DNA of 64,000 nucleotides, from NCBI RefSeq assembly GCF_900220985.1, contig NZ_OCPC01000001.1, forward strand, positions 1,156,836 to 1,220,835, written 5' to 3'. Source of the stretch: Parahoeflea halophila (GTDB lineage Bacteria > Pseudomonadota > Alphaproteobacteria > Rhizobiales > Rhizobiaceae). Shown piece after piece: positions 26,442 to 34,548 of the stretch. The notes below the pieces were generated by a model. That model did no database searches. It saw only the letters and a list, made by a program, of their open reading frames with translations, and was not told where the DNA came from. The first letter of the stretch is position 1. Each line of letters begins with the position of its first letter. The position numbers were made by a program, and so were the translations under genes.

Positions 26442-26628
26442 ATAGTCAGGCGATTTTTTTGGAACAATTTCAAGAGTATGCCAGTGATAATTAACATTCG
26501 GATAGTGGTTGCATAACCTGATCAGAATTTGTTAACCATTTCGTGGCAGCCTCCAAATCAGGCAACGACTGGATCCGTATCGCGTAAGTGGATCTCAAAA
26601 CCTTGCGGCGGCGGAAAAGGGGATAAAT

Positions 26629-27330
26629 ATGCGGGTACTACTGATCGAGGACGACAGCGCGACAGCTCAGAGCATCGAATTGATGCTGAAGTCTGAAAGC
26701 TTCAACGTGTACACCACGGACCTGGGCGAGGAGGGCGTCGATCTCGGCAAACTCTACGACTACGACATAATATTGCTGGATCTCAACCTGCCGGACATGT
26801 CCGGTTATGAGGTTCTTCGAACGCTCAGGCTTTCCAAAGTCAAGACACCAATCCTGATTCTGTCCGGTATGGCTGGAATCGAAGACAAGGTACGCGGTCT
26901 CGGATTTGGCGCTGACGACTACATGACCAAGCCGTTCCACAAGGACGAACTGGTCGCACGCATTCATGCGATCGTACGCCGGTCCAAGGGTCATGCCCAA
27001 TCGGTCATCACCACCGGCGACCTGGTCGTCAACCTCGATGCCAAGACTGTCGAAGTCGGCTCGCAGCGGGTTCATCTGACTGGCAAGGAATACCAGATGC
27101 TGGAGCTGCTGTCGCTCCGCAAGGGGACGACCCTGACCAAGGAAATGTTCCTCAACCATCTTTACGGCGGCATGGACGAACCGGAACTGAAGATCATTGA
27201 CGTCTTCATCTGCAAGCTTCGCAAGAAACTCGCGACATCGGCCGGCGGAAAGAATTATATCGAGACTGTTTGGGGCCGCGGTTATGTGCTGCGCGAGCCG
27301 GACGAAAACGAGATCCTCGAAAGCGCTTGA
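26629..27330 (+). CDS. ctrA: cell-cycle response regulator CtrA
   Basis: CtrA is the OmpR-type master regulator of division, motility and envelope genes in alphaproteobacteria. The 233-residue protein has a receiver with acidic EDD (residues 8-10), phospho-acceptor D51 and K101. Its winged-helix domain includes [20 protein letters not shown], then [20 protein letters not shown] and LRKKL, all nearly invariant in CtrA. The C-terminus (EILESA) resembles the ClpXP degradation tag seen in the family. chpT, its phosphotransferase, and sciP, its inhibitor, are close by. Confidence 0.98.
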   Translation: MRVLLIEDDSATAQSIELMLKSESFNVYTTDLGEEGVDLGKLYDYDIILLDLNLPDMSGYEVLRTLRLSKVKTPILILSGMAGIEDKVRGLGFGADDYMTKPFHKDELVARIHAIVRRSKGHAQSVITTGDLVVNLDAKTVEVGSQRVHLTGKEYQMLELLSLRKGTTLTKEMFLNHLYGGMDEPELKIIDVFICKLRKKLATSAGGKNYIETVWGRGYVLREPDENEILESA

Positions 27331-27368
27331 TTTTGCAAGCCCGCTGTCAGGCAGGCAACTCCTGATAC

Positions 27369-27396
27369 AAAGAACCCGCCTTGCGGCGGGTTCTTT
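27369..27396. terminator. bidirectional rho-independent terminator after ctrA
   Basis: A perfect 12-bp stem (AAAGAACCCGCC and complement) with a TTGC loop ends in TTCTTT on the plus strand and the equivalent on the minus strand. It lies between the convergent ctrA and receiver genes. Confidence 0.85.
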
Positions 27397-27468
27397 GCTG
27401 TCTGCAGGCTCGATGTCGCTGCCGATCACGAAGCTTTGCCAATATCAGGCTGATCTTGCGGGGAAGGC

Positions 27469-27831
27469 TCAGGCCGCCGCCGCGTAGGGCGCGAAGGCTT
27501 CGGTCAGGCTGCCGCGATCAAACGGCTTGAGCAGGAAGTCATCCGCCCCTGCCCGCTTGCCCGCCATCATCTGTTTGAATTCTTTCTCGATCATCAGATA
27601 GTAGATGCGCACATCCTTGCCACCCTCCATCTGGCGGATGGATGAAATCAGGTCCAGTGCCCCGGTCATTCCCGCATCTACACAAATTATGTCAGGTAGC
27701 TCCGCATCGCACATGATCATCGCTTCGCCGGAGTTGGAGGCCTCGATGACGAGGTAATCCAGCCCGGTCATGATGCGCTTGGCAACCTTGCAGATTACGG
27801 CGGAATCATCGGCGATCATAAAGCGGCGCAT
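27469..27831 (-). CDS. single-domain response regulator, atypical receiver next to chpT
   Basis: The 120-residue protein is a lone receiver domain: MRRFMIADDSAVICKVAKRI (acidic D8, D9), D52 in ICVDAGMTG and K102 in DDFLLKPFD. The residue after strand 4, normally Thr/Ser, lies in RIYYLMIEKE and is Met or Ile here, so phosphorylation-linked switching may be altered. It has no output domain. The ATG at 27831 has AAGGAG 7 nt upstream. It follows chpT on the same strand (137-bp gap) and could exchange phosphate with ChpT, as CpdR does, but it is not clearly CpdR or DivK. Confidence 0.8.
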   Translation of the reverse strand: MRRFMIADDSAVICKVAKRIMTGLDYLVIEASNSGEAMIMCDAELPDIICVDAGMTGALDLISSIRQMEGGKDVRIYYLMIEKEFKQMMAGKRAGADDFLLKPFDRGSLTEAFAPYAAAA

Positions 27832-27968
27832 GGCGCTTCTCCTTTGGCTACTTCCTGACGCACCCTGATGCGAATGCGCCATCGATATGAGGAAGACTAG
27901 CCCAAGGGAGCGAAGATTTGGTAATCAGACAGGCTTAACGGAGCGTTGCAGCCTGTAGCCATTGCGTA

Positions 27969-28619
27969 TCACGCCGCAGGCTTGGGCTCTGCGGTGAAAA
28001 CCACTTCCTCTGCATTGGCGGAGCAGCTCAGGACAAGCCCGGCTTCCTCGGCCAGAAGCACGGTGTAATAGGGCTGGATCGAGTGCGCATCGATCGCCTC
28101 GTCAACATCGCCGGAATAGATCTCGAGAAACTTCGGTGGCACTCGCACCATGCGCCCCTTGCTGACAAGGCGGAACCTTGGCTCGGTTTCGGGCGTTTCG
28201 ATCGTCACATCTATTTCGCCACCGCGCGGAATAGCACCATAGGCGACGAGGAACAGGTTGAGCAGCAACTTCACTCGGTTCTTGGGAATGATGGCGCGCG
28301 GCCCATTCCATGTCACTTCGGTCTTCTTGTCCGCCGAGACATAATCGAGAACCGCCTTCTCGGCCTCTCCGGTGTCAATCGACGCCCCGACCGAACCCGA
28401 GGCGCCGAAGGCGAGCCTGGCGAATTTGAGCCGCACCGAGGCATTGAGCGCACTGGTCCGGATCAGATCCATCGCATCGGCATCCGCACCGCCCTCGTCC
28501 AGCAATTCGAGGCCATTGTTGATCGCACCCACGGGCGAAATGATGTCGTGGCAAACACGGCTGCACAGCAGTGCAGCCAGGTCAGGACCCGCCAGGGTCA
28601 AATTATGGTTCTTCGACAT
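27969..28619 (-). CDS. chpT: histidine phosphotransferase ChpT
   Basis: ChpT passes phosphate from the hybrid kinase CckA to CtrA and CpdR. The 216-residue protein starts MSKNHNLTLAGPDLAALLCS and has the phospho-acceptor H24 in RVCHDIISPVGAINNGLELL. A degenerate, non-ATP-binding kinase-like C-terminal domain follows. The ATG at 28619 follows GGGAG by 7 nt; the frame extends further upstream but without resemblance. It is divergent from eipA and lies 0.6 kb from the end of ctrA. Confidence 0.95.
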   Translation of the reverse strand: MSKNHNLTLAGPDLAALLCSRVCHDIISPVGAINNGLELLDEGGADADAMDLIRTSALNASVRLKFARLAFGASGSVGASIDTGEAEKAVLDYVSADKKTEVTWNGPRAIIPKNRVKLLLNLFLVAYGAIPRGGEIDVTIETPETEPRFRLVSKGRMVRVPPKFLEIYSGDVDEAIDAHSIQPYYTVLLAEEAGLVLSCSANAEEVVFTAEPKPAA

Positions 28620-28773
28620 CAGAAATCTCCCTTTTGTGCCCGCACGTCGAATCGGCTGGGCAGCAAAATCGCACCAGGTGCCCTTAATCGCAAGCGCTGC
28701 CGGCCAGATGCCCCCAATGGACCAACCGCCAACAGTCACCAAAAAGATATCACCCTAAAGACACCACATTTGG

Positions 28774-28788
28774 TAAACCGCTTATTAA
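28774..28788. promoter_or_regulatory. CtrA-box-like sequence upstream of eipA (one mismatch)
   Basis: TAAA-CCGCTTA-TTAA has one mismatch to TTAA-N7-TTAA and ends 67 bp before the eipA ATG. In Brucella abortus eipA is reported to be under direct CtrA control, which supports the site. The region is shared with chpT. Confidence 0.5.
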
Positions 28789-28855
28789 GATCGAAGCGCC
28801 ACAATGTGATCAATCTTTCCTGCGGTATCTACCGTCTATCAACGGAGTGGACCCG

Positions 28856-29443
28856 ATGATCACGTCCCGCTTTTGCCTTCGTGCATTTGCCACTTTCTGC
28901 CTTTCTGTGCTGTTTATGGCAGCCGCGTCCCTGGGCGCGAACGCACAGACCTCGAGTTCTTCGCATTATGACATGCAGGAGATTGTCGACGCCGGGCACG
29001 GTTTCTTTGGCTCGACCTCCGGTGGTCTCGCCAAGCTTGTCGAGAAGGCTTTCCAATCCTACGGACTGCCCAATGGATATGTCCTGGGCCAGGAAGCCTC
29101 CGGCGCCCTGATCGGCGGCCTGACATATGGTGAGGGTGAGCTGTTCACCAAGAATGCCGGCCAGCACGAAGTCTTCTGGCAGGGCCCCTCCCTGGGTTGG
29201 GATTACGGCGGCAACGGCAACAGGACCATGATGCTGGTCTACAACCTGCCAAGCGTCGAAGGTGTCTACGGCCGTTTCGGCGGCGTCTCCGGCTCTGCTT
29301 TTGCCGTCGCCGGTCTCGGCATGACGGTGCTCAAGCGACAGGGTGTCCTGGTGGTACCGATCCGCACTGGCGTCGGCGCACGCCTTGGCATCAATGTCGG
29401 CTATCTCAAGATGACGCCGGCCCCGACTTGGAACCCGTTCTAG
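28856..29443 (+). CDS. eipA: EipA-like periplasmic envelope-integrity protein (DUF1134)
   Basis: The 195-residue protein has a signal peptide (MITSRFCLRAFATFCLSVLF then MAAASLGANAQ). A single DUF1134 domain follows, with GHGFFGSTSGGLAKLVEKAF near residues 47-66, EVFWQGPSLGWDYGGNGN, and PIRTGVGARLGINVGYLK near the end. DUF1134 proteins are small periplasmic beta-barrel-like folds; Brucella EipA supports envelope stress resistance. A GTG at 28847 is in frame, but CGGAG is better spaced to the ATG at 28856. It is monocistronic with a terminator behind it. Confidence 0.9.
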   Translation: MITSRFCLRAFATFCLSVLFMAAASLGANAQTSSSSHYDMQEIVDAGHGFFGSTSGGLAKLVEKAFQSYGLPNGYVLGQEASGALIGGLTYGEGELFTKNAGQHEVFWQGPSLGWDYGGNGNRTMMLVYNLPSVEGVYGRFGGVSGSAFAVAGLGMTVLKRQGVLVVPIRTGVGARLGINVGYLKMTPAPTWNPF

Positions 29444-29470
29444 GCTGGAGGGCACACCCCGACTGTCAAC

Positions 29471-29496
29471 GGCGGCCCGGAGCGGCCGCCTTTTTT
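29471..29496 (+). terminator. rho-independent terminator after eipA
   Basis: GGCGGCC-CGGAGC-GGCCGCC hairpin followed by TTTTTT, 28 bp after the eipA stop. Confidence 0.9.
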
Positions 29497-29638
29497 ATTG
29501 CGCTAGTGCTGATAAATCTACTTGCCGTCCCTCGCATTTACCGCTTCTAGCTTGCTGATCCGGCCCGGTCATGCTTAATGCTTCCCATGTTTCAGCCGGG
29601 CACATCATGGGCCCTGAACGCAACCATGTGGATGTGTA

Positions 29639-30988
29639 GTGATCGAGTTTGTCCTGCTATTTGCGCTGGGTTTTCTGGCCGCTGTCCTCGTGGCGTTGAT
29701 CGTGGCCCCGATCATTCAGCGTCGCGTGATGCGGTTGACCGAACGCAGAATCCGCGCCAGCGTGCCCCTTTCTGCCGCTGAAATCCGCGCCGAGAAGGAT
29801 CTTGCCAAGGCTTCCTTCGCCGCGGAAAACGCGCGTTTGTCAGTCGACCTGAAAAACAACCGCGAGAAGCTCACCGAAAGCGTGGCCCGAGGGACACGGC
29901 TTAGCAACGAGCTGGTCGCCCTTCGTGCCGAAAAGATCAACTCAGAGAAGCTTCTCGAGGAGCGCGAAGCCGAAGTTCGCGACCTCCACTCCCAGGTCAA
30001 TGACCGCGACGCCAAGATCACCACCCTGACCGGCAACTTCAGCGACGCCGCGCGGCTGGCTGAAGCCCGCAAACACGAGATCGCGGTTCGCGACGACCAG
30101 ATCAACCGCCTCGGTACCGAGATCGAGGAACTGCGCATAGATCTGGTCACGCTCGACACCGAAGCGGAGAACTTCAAGTCCCAGATCCGCGAGCTGCGCA
30201 CAGAGCGTACTGCCTTGCGCGACACACTGAAGGATACCGAAACCACCAATCGGGACCTGGAGAACAGGCTCAAGAGCGCCGAAGAACGGTTGGCTCAAAC
30301 CGAGGAAAAGCTGTCGAAATCCATCATCGCACTGACCGACCGCGAAAACGCGCTGGACCGGCGGATGGCCGAAGTTGACCGTTTCAAGAAGAAAAACCGC
30401 GAACTTTCTGACCAACTCCGCGCCGCCAAGGCCGCGGCCAGGGAGGCCGCCAATCTGGCCCGCAAGGCTGCGGTCCACGGCCGTGACACCGCTTCACAAC
30501 AGAATGTCGCTGAGCCCGCCTCCGAAGATGACCCAATGGAGGTCCCATCCGAGGCCCAGGCCGACCTCCCCGGCGGAAGCTCCGAGGCTCCGGCTGAGAC
30601 GGCTGCAGAGGCCGATGACAGCAAGCCGGCCGTCAAGGCCCGCCCTGAGCAGGCTGCCAGCAAGGCAGGCAAACAGGAAGCTCGGGCCGCGCCCGAAACC
30701 CTGGAGGAGCTGGAAGATCTGTCTGAAGACGAGAAAATCGACCGTCTCCGCGCCCGTCAGGCGGCCCTTATCGAAAGATTGCTGAAGGCCGACAAGAGTA
30801 GCAACGACGCTGCCTTGCGCCGTGAAATCGCCGTGGTTGCTGCCATGATGGTGGAACTGACTGCCAGCCGTGACGGCAGTTCTTCGCCGGTGTTCAGGAT
30901 TCTCAAGGGCCGCGAAGCCCTGGCGCAACCCGGCAGCACCGAGCCAAGCCTGGCTGCCCGCGCCCGCGACATGCTCGCCAATCACTGA
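29639..30988 (+). CDS. membrane-anchored coiled-coil protein, function unknown
   Basis: The 449-residue protein has one N-terminal membrane span (IEFVLLFALGFLAAVLVALI, residues 2-21). A long charged coiled coil follows (about 30-285, rich in EELR, KLEE and RD heptads). Next come a low-complexity Ala/Pro/Glu linker (about 290-350) and a conserved-looking C-terminal part (LSEDEKIDRLRARQAALIER and AALRREIAVVAAMMVELTAS). Such anchored coiled coils in rhizobia are annotated as hypothetical. A role in envelope or cell-pole organisation would be guesswork. The start is a GTG. Confidence 0.8.
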   Translation: MIEFVLLFALGFLAAVLVALIVAPIIQRRVMRLTERRIRASVPLSAAEIRAEKDLAKASFAAENARLSVDLKNNREKLTESVARGTRLSNELVALRAEKINSEKLLEEREAEVRDLHSQVNDRDAKITTLTGNFSDAARLAEARKHEIAVRDDQINRLGTEIEELRIDLVTLDTEAENFKSQIRELRTERTALRDTLKDTETTNRDLENRLKSAEERLAQTEEKLSKSIIALTDRENALDRRMAEVDRFKKKNRELSDQLRAAKAAAREAANLARKAAVHGRDTASQQNVAEPASEDDPMEVPSEAQADLPGGSSEAPAETAAEADDSKPAVKARPEQAASKAGKQEARAAPETLEELEDLSEDEKIDRLRARQAALIERLLKADKSSNDAALRREIAVVAAMMVELTASRDGSSSPVFRILKGREALAQPGSTEPSLAARARDMLANH

Positions 30989-31024
30989 TGCCTCACACTC
31001 AGACTGATCGGCCGGCAACCGCCA

Positions 31025-31867
31025 TCAAATCGCCCGCCCCATGCGTGCCGCTGCGTGCCACAGCGCAATCCCGCTTGCGGTTGCAACATTCAGGCTGTCC
31101 ATGCCCGGAGCCTGTTCGATCTTCAACGTCTTGATGCGCTCGATGATCTCGGCCGGGAGCCCCTCGCCTTCGGTGCCCGCAAGCAGCGCCAGACGCTTGC
31201 CCGGTACGTAGCTGCTCAACGGCTCTGTTCCGCGCGGAGACAGGCCGGCAACCTCGAAGCCATGCGCCGACAGGCTCGCTATGAGCTCACCGATCCCGCC
31301 TGCCCGGCAGAATGGAACCCTCAAGGCAGCTCCGACCGAAACCCGGATCGCCTTGCGGTAGAGCGGATCGCAACAGGTCTCGTCGAGCACAACGCCATCG
31401 GCGCCGAACACCCCGGCATTGCGGAAAATTCCGCCGAGATTGTCGTGGTTGGAAATGCCGCAGGCCGCCACCAGAAGCGCCTGCTCCGGCAAATGCGACA
31501 AAAAATCGGTAAACGAGGTGGCCGGCACGTGCCGGCCGACCGCCAGGATACCCCGGTGCATGGCAAAACCGACCGCAGCGTCCAGAACCACGCGTCCGGC
31601 GACATAGATCGGACAGCCGGGATCGACCCGGTCCAGCAGATTGCCCAGACCATCGATCCGGTTCTCAAGTATCAGTGCCTTTTCAATTCTGAAACGCCGG
31701 GAGCCGGCTTCCGCGTCAAGCAGCGCCTGCAGCACGACCTTGCCCTCGGCGATGAACAGGTCACCCCGCCCCGCGAGGTCCCGGTCCCGCATCGCAGTGA
31801 ATTCGGCAATGCGCGGGTCCGAGGGATCTTCAATCCTGATCAGCCGCGCCTGCCCGCTCCGCTCCAT
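31025..31867 (-). CDS. TrmH/SpoU-family RNA 2'-O-methyltransferase
   Basis: The 280-residue protein has an N-terminal substrate-binding region (FIAEGKVVLQALLDAE near residues 38-53). A SPOUT domain follows, with motif 1 ISNHDNLGGIFRNAGVFGAD near 138-157, motif 2 LALLAGTEGEGLPAE near 230, and motif 3 MDSLNVATASGIALWHAA near 256. These make the SAM-binding knot. The modified nucleotide cannot be told from sequence. Its ATG is 2 bp after the stop of the upstream small membrane-protein gene, so the two form an operon. Confidence 0.9.
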   Translation of the reverse strand: MERSGQARLIRIEDPSDPRIAEFTAMRDRDLAGRGDLFIAEGKVVLQALLDAEAGSRRFRIEKALILENRIDGLGNLLDRVDPGCPIYVAGRVVLDAAVGFAMHRGILAVGRHVPATSFTDFLSHLPEQALLVAACGISNHDNLGGIFRNAGVFGADGVVLDETCCDPLYRKAIRVSVGAALRVPFCRAGGIGELIASLSAHGFEVAGLSPRGTEPLSSYVPGKRLALLAGTEGEGLPAEIIERIKTLKIEQAPGMDSLNVATASGIALWHAAARMGRAI

Positions 31868-31869
31868 GA

Positions 31870-32256
31870 TCAGCGATTGATCACGACGATATCGCTGACG
31901 ATGCGGCCCACCGAGATGTCGTGCACGATCAGCCGCATGGAACCATCAGACGCGCGCCCGTAAAAGCCGATCCGATTGCCATCAAGCGTCACGTCTTCAA
32001 CGCTGAATCCCGCCGGTAGCGCGGCGACGCCTTCGATCGGTGCATCGGACGGCACGCTGGCAGAGGAAGCAGCCACCTGCGCCTCACTGTCATCCGCGCT
32101 CGTGAATTTATAGACAATCGCGCCCAGCACGGTCATAAGACCGATGAACATGATGCCGATCGACACGGCCAGCAGCCGTACCATCTTGCGCCGGACTTTT
32201 TCCATTTCAGGATCAAGCGGCTTTTCATCAAGATCGTCGTCATTGATTTTCGACAT
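31870..32256 (-). CDS. small single-pass membrane protein, uncharacterised
   Basis: The 128-residue protein begins MSKINDDDLDEKPLDPEMEK, has one membrane span (LLAVSIGIMFIGLMTVLGAI, about residues 29-48) and a C-terminal domain of about 70 residues (GFSVEDVTLDGNRIGFYGRA, MRLIVHDISVGRIVSDIVV). The ATG at 32256 is used. It is divergent from rluD with only 29 bp between starts, so their promoters must overlap the genes. A conserved rhizobial protein of unknown function. Confidence 0.75.
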   Translation of the reverse strand: MSKINDDDLDEKPLDPEMEKVRRKMVRLLAVSIGIMFIGLMTVLGAIVYKFTSADDSEAQVAASSASVPSDAPIEGVAALPAGFSVEDVTLDGNRIGFYGRASDGSMRLIVHDISVGRIVSDIVVINR

Positions 32257-32285
32257 ATGTATTCCTTGCCGGGCGGACCCTGATA

Positions 32286-33353
32286 GTGAAGAACGCGACA
32301 CCGTTTAACGAAGCCGAGACCGATAGGGAAGCCCAAGACGGCCATGAAGATCAGTCAGGGCCGCAAACCCTTGTTGCCGGCGAAGACGCCGACGGCCGCC
32401 TCGACGCCTGGCTGGCCGCACAACTGGAGCCCGACCTGTCACGCAGCCGCATCAAAGCGCTGGTCGAGGCAGGGGCTGTCACCGTCAACGGCAAGGTGAC
32501 GAAACAGGCCAAGCACAAGATCCATCCCGGCGACCGGGTGGAACTGCAAATGCCCGCACCGGAAGATCCCGACCCGGTAGGCGAAGATATCCCGCTCGAG
32601 ATCCTTTACGAGGACGACGACCTCATCGTCATCAACAAGCAGGCAGGCCTTGTTGTGCATCCAGGGGCCGGGAACTGGACCGGCACGCTGGTCAACGCCC
32701 TGATCCACCATTGCGGTGCCAGTCTGTCGGGCATCGGCGGTGTACGTCGCCCCGGCATCGTCCACCGGCTCGACCGCGACACCACCGGGGTAATGGTGGT
32801 GGCCAAGAACGACATCGCCCATCGCCACCTGGCCGAACAATTCGCCGATCACGGCCTCACCGGTCCGCTCGAACGCGCTTACCAGGCCATTGTCTGGGGC
32901 AAGCCGCAGGGGCTCAGGGGCACCATCGACGCCAGTCTCGGCCGCGCCCGCGACCGCATTCGCCGTGCCGTGCGTACCGATCACGGCGACGATGTTCGCC
33001 ACGCGGTGACCCATTACCTGGTGTGCGAACGCTATGACGAGAAACCCGACGGCACCTGTGCTGCCAGTCTCGTCGAATGCCGGCTTGAAACCGGACGCAC
33101 TCACCAGATCAGGGTGCACATGGCCCATATCGGCCATCCGCTGATCGGCGACCTCGATTATGGCGGCGCCTACCGAACCAAAGCCAACCGTCTGCCCGAT
33201 GAGATCCGTGCGGTCGTCAGTGATTTTCCCCGCCAGGCGCTGCATGCCTTCCTGCTGGTCTTCGAACACCCCACAAGTGGCGAAACCTTGCGCTTCGAGG
33301 CGGCTCTGCCTGCCGACATGGAAACCATGCGCGCGGCACTGGCAACCCTTTGA
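32286..33353 (+). CDS. rluD: 23S rRNA pseudouridine synthase, RluA/RluD family
   Basis: The 355-residue protein has an S4 RNA-binding domain (RLDAWLAAQLEPDLSRSRIK, residues 38-57, through about 95). The RluA-type catalytic domain carries PGIVHRLDRDTTGVMVVAKN with catalytic D163 and LETGRTHQIRVHMAHIGHP. RluD makes pseudouridines 1911, 1915 and 1917 in helix 69 of 23S rRNA; the S4 domain fits RluD or RluC rather than RluA. The start is a GTG at 32286. rpoH follows on the same strand. Confidence 0.9.
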   Translation: MKNATPFNEAETDREAQDGHEDQSGPQTLVAGEDADGRLDAWLAAQLEPDLSRSRIKALVEAGAVTVNGKVTKQAKHKIHPGDRVELQMPAPEDPDPVGEDIPLEILYEDDDLIVINKQAGLVVHPGAGNWTGTLVNALIHHCGASLSGIGGVRRPGIVHRLDRDTTGVMVVAKNDIAHRHLAEQFADHGLTGPLERAYQAIVWGKPQGLRGTIDASLGRARDRIRRAVRTDHGDDVRHAVTHYLVCERYDEKPDGTCAASLVECRLETGRTHQIRVHMAHIGHPLIGDLDYGGAYRTKANRLPDEIRAVVSDFPRQALHAFLLVFEHPTSGETLRFEAALPADMETMRAALATL

Positions 33354-33517
33354 AACCGGGCCGGCCGGCCACTTCACGCGACCGTGATGGCGGCTACACC
33401 TTGATCCCGGCTTTCGCCACAATTAAGTGCGAACTAGGATAACTCGGATGCGATGTTCGGTCCGAGCCTGCCAGCTTGCCGTAAGGAAGCCGGAATTCGG
33501 GATAAGGGGGTGCTGTT

Positions 33518-34420
33518 ATGGCCCAAGTTAAATTGCCGTCCATTTCTTCCGGCGAGAACGGTCTCAACCGTTATCTCGCCGAAATCCGCAGGTTCCCCAT
33601 GCTGGAACCGCAGGAAGAATACATGCTTGCCAAGCGTTTCCTCGAACACGAGGACACCAAGGCTGCCCATAAGCTCGTCACCAGCCATCTGCGTCTGGTC
33701 GCCAAGATTGCCATGGGCTATCGCGGTTACGGCCTGCCGATCGGTGAAGTCATTTCCGAAGGCAATGTCGGCCTGATGCAGGCGGTCAAGAAATTCGACC
33801 CCGAGCGCGGTTTCCGCTTGGCCACTTACGCCATGTGGTGGATCAAGGCGTCGATTCAGGAATACATTCTGCGCTCCTGGTCGCTGGTCAAGATGGGCAC
33901 CACCGCAAACCAGAAGCGGCTGTTCTTCAATCTGCGCAAGGTAAAGAGCCGCATCCAGGCCGTCGAAGAAGGCGATCTGCGCCCCGACCAGGTGGCCGAG
34001 ATCGCCACCAAGCTCAACGTCACGGAAGAGGAAGTCGTCTCGATGAACCGCCGGCTTGCCGGCGACGCATCGCTGAATGCGCCGATCCGCGCCAGTGAAG
34101 GTGAATCCGGCCAGTGGCAGGATTGGCTCGTCGACGAATCCGAAACCCCGGAAGACATGCTGGTCGAGCAGGATCAACTGGATAGCCGCCGCGCCATGCT
34201 CAAGAGCGCGCTCGACGTGCTCAACGAACGCGAAAAGCGCATCTTCGAGGCCCGCCGCCTGCGCGACGACCCGATCACGCTGGAGGATCTCTCCACCGAG
34301 TTCGATATCTCCCGCGAGCGCGTCCGCCAGATCGAGGTCCGGGCCTTTGAAAAGGTTCAGGATGCTGTGCAGAAGGCCGCCTCCGCCCGCGACAAGGCAT
34401 TGGTGACGGTCGAAGAGTAA
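33518..34420 (+). CDS. rpoH: RNA polymerase sigma-32 factor (heat shock)
   Basis: The 300-residue sigma factor has region 2 (GEVISEGNVGLMQAVKKFDP and LATYAMWWIKASIQEYILRS). The RpoH box at residues 132-141 (QKRLFFNLRK) marks sigma-32 proteins. Region 4 is LEDLSTEFDISRERVRQIEV. RpoH directs heat-shock gene transcription; rhizobia often have two copies and this looks like the RpoH1 type. It ends at a strong terminator. ftsH in the same window encodes the protease that degrades sigma-32 in E. coli. Confidence 0.96.
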   Translation: MAQVKLPSISSGENGLNRYLAEIRRFPMLEPQEEYMLAKRFLEHEDTKAAHKLVTSHLRLVAKIAMGYRGYGLPIGEVISEGNVGLMQAVKKFDPERGFRLATYAMWWIKASIQEYILRSWSLVKMGTTANQKRLFFNLRKVKSRIQAVEEGDLRPDQVAEIATKLNVTEEEVVSMNRRLAGDASLNAPIRASEGESGQWQDWLVDESETPEDMLVEQDQLDSRRAMLKSALDVLNEREKRIFEARRLRDDPITLEDLSTEFDISRERVRQIEVRAFEKVQDAVQKAASARDKALVTVEE

Positions 34421-34441
34421 CCCTGAAACCTAAGATACATG

Positions 34442-34479
34442 AAAAAGCCCCGGAAGCGGAGACGCTTTCGGGGCTTTTT
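34442..34479. terminator. bidirectional rho-independent terminator between rpoH and the Pro/Glu-rich protein
   Basis: A 17-bp stem beginning AAAAAGCCCCG with a GAGA loop and one G-T pair ends in TTTTT on both strands, between convergent genes. Confidence 0.92.
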
Positions 34480-34548
34480 CGCGTGCGGGATCATGGGGTG
34501 GCCTCTCTCCCCTTAGCGAAAAGATTGCCGCGGGGGATGGAGCCCTAC

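Larger units (their letters stand above)
26191..26628. promoter_or_regulatory. fliJ-ctrA intergenic regulatory region
   Basis: This 438-bp gene-free stretch is more AT-rich than its surroundings. It holds several TTAA half-sites (26283, 26327, 26491, 26532 as TTAACCATT), a CtrA-like pair, four GANTC sites and a 19-bp palindrome, listed separately where strong. It must carry the ctrA promoters (plus) and the fliJ promoter (minus). Confidence 0.75.

Noticed and set aside
26491-26540. Isolated TTAA/TTAACC sequences upstream of ctrA as full CtrA boxes
   Set aside because: They lack a second half-site at 7-bp spacing, so they are recorded only as possible half-sites.
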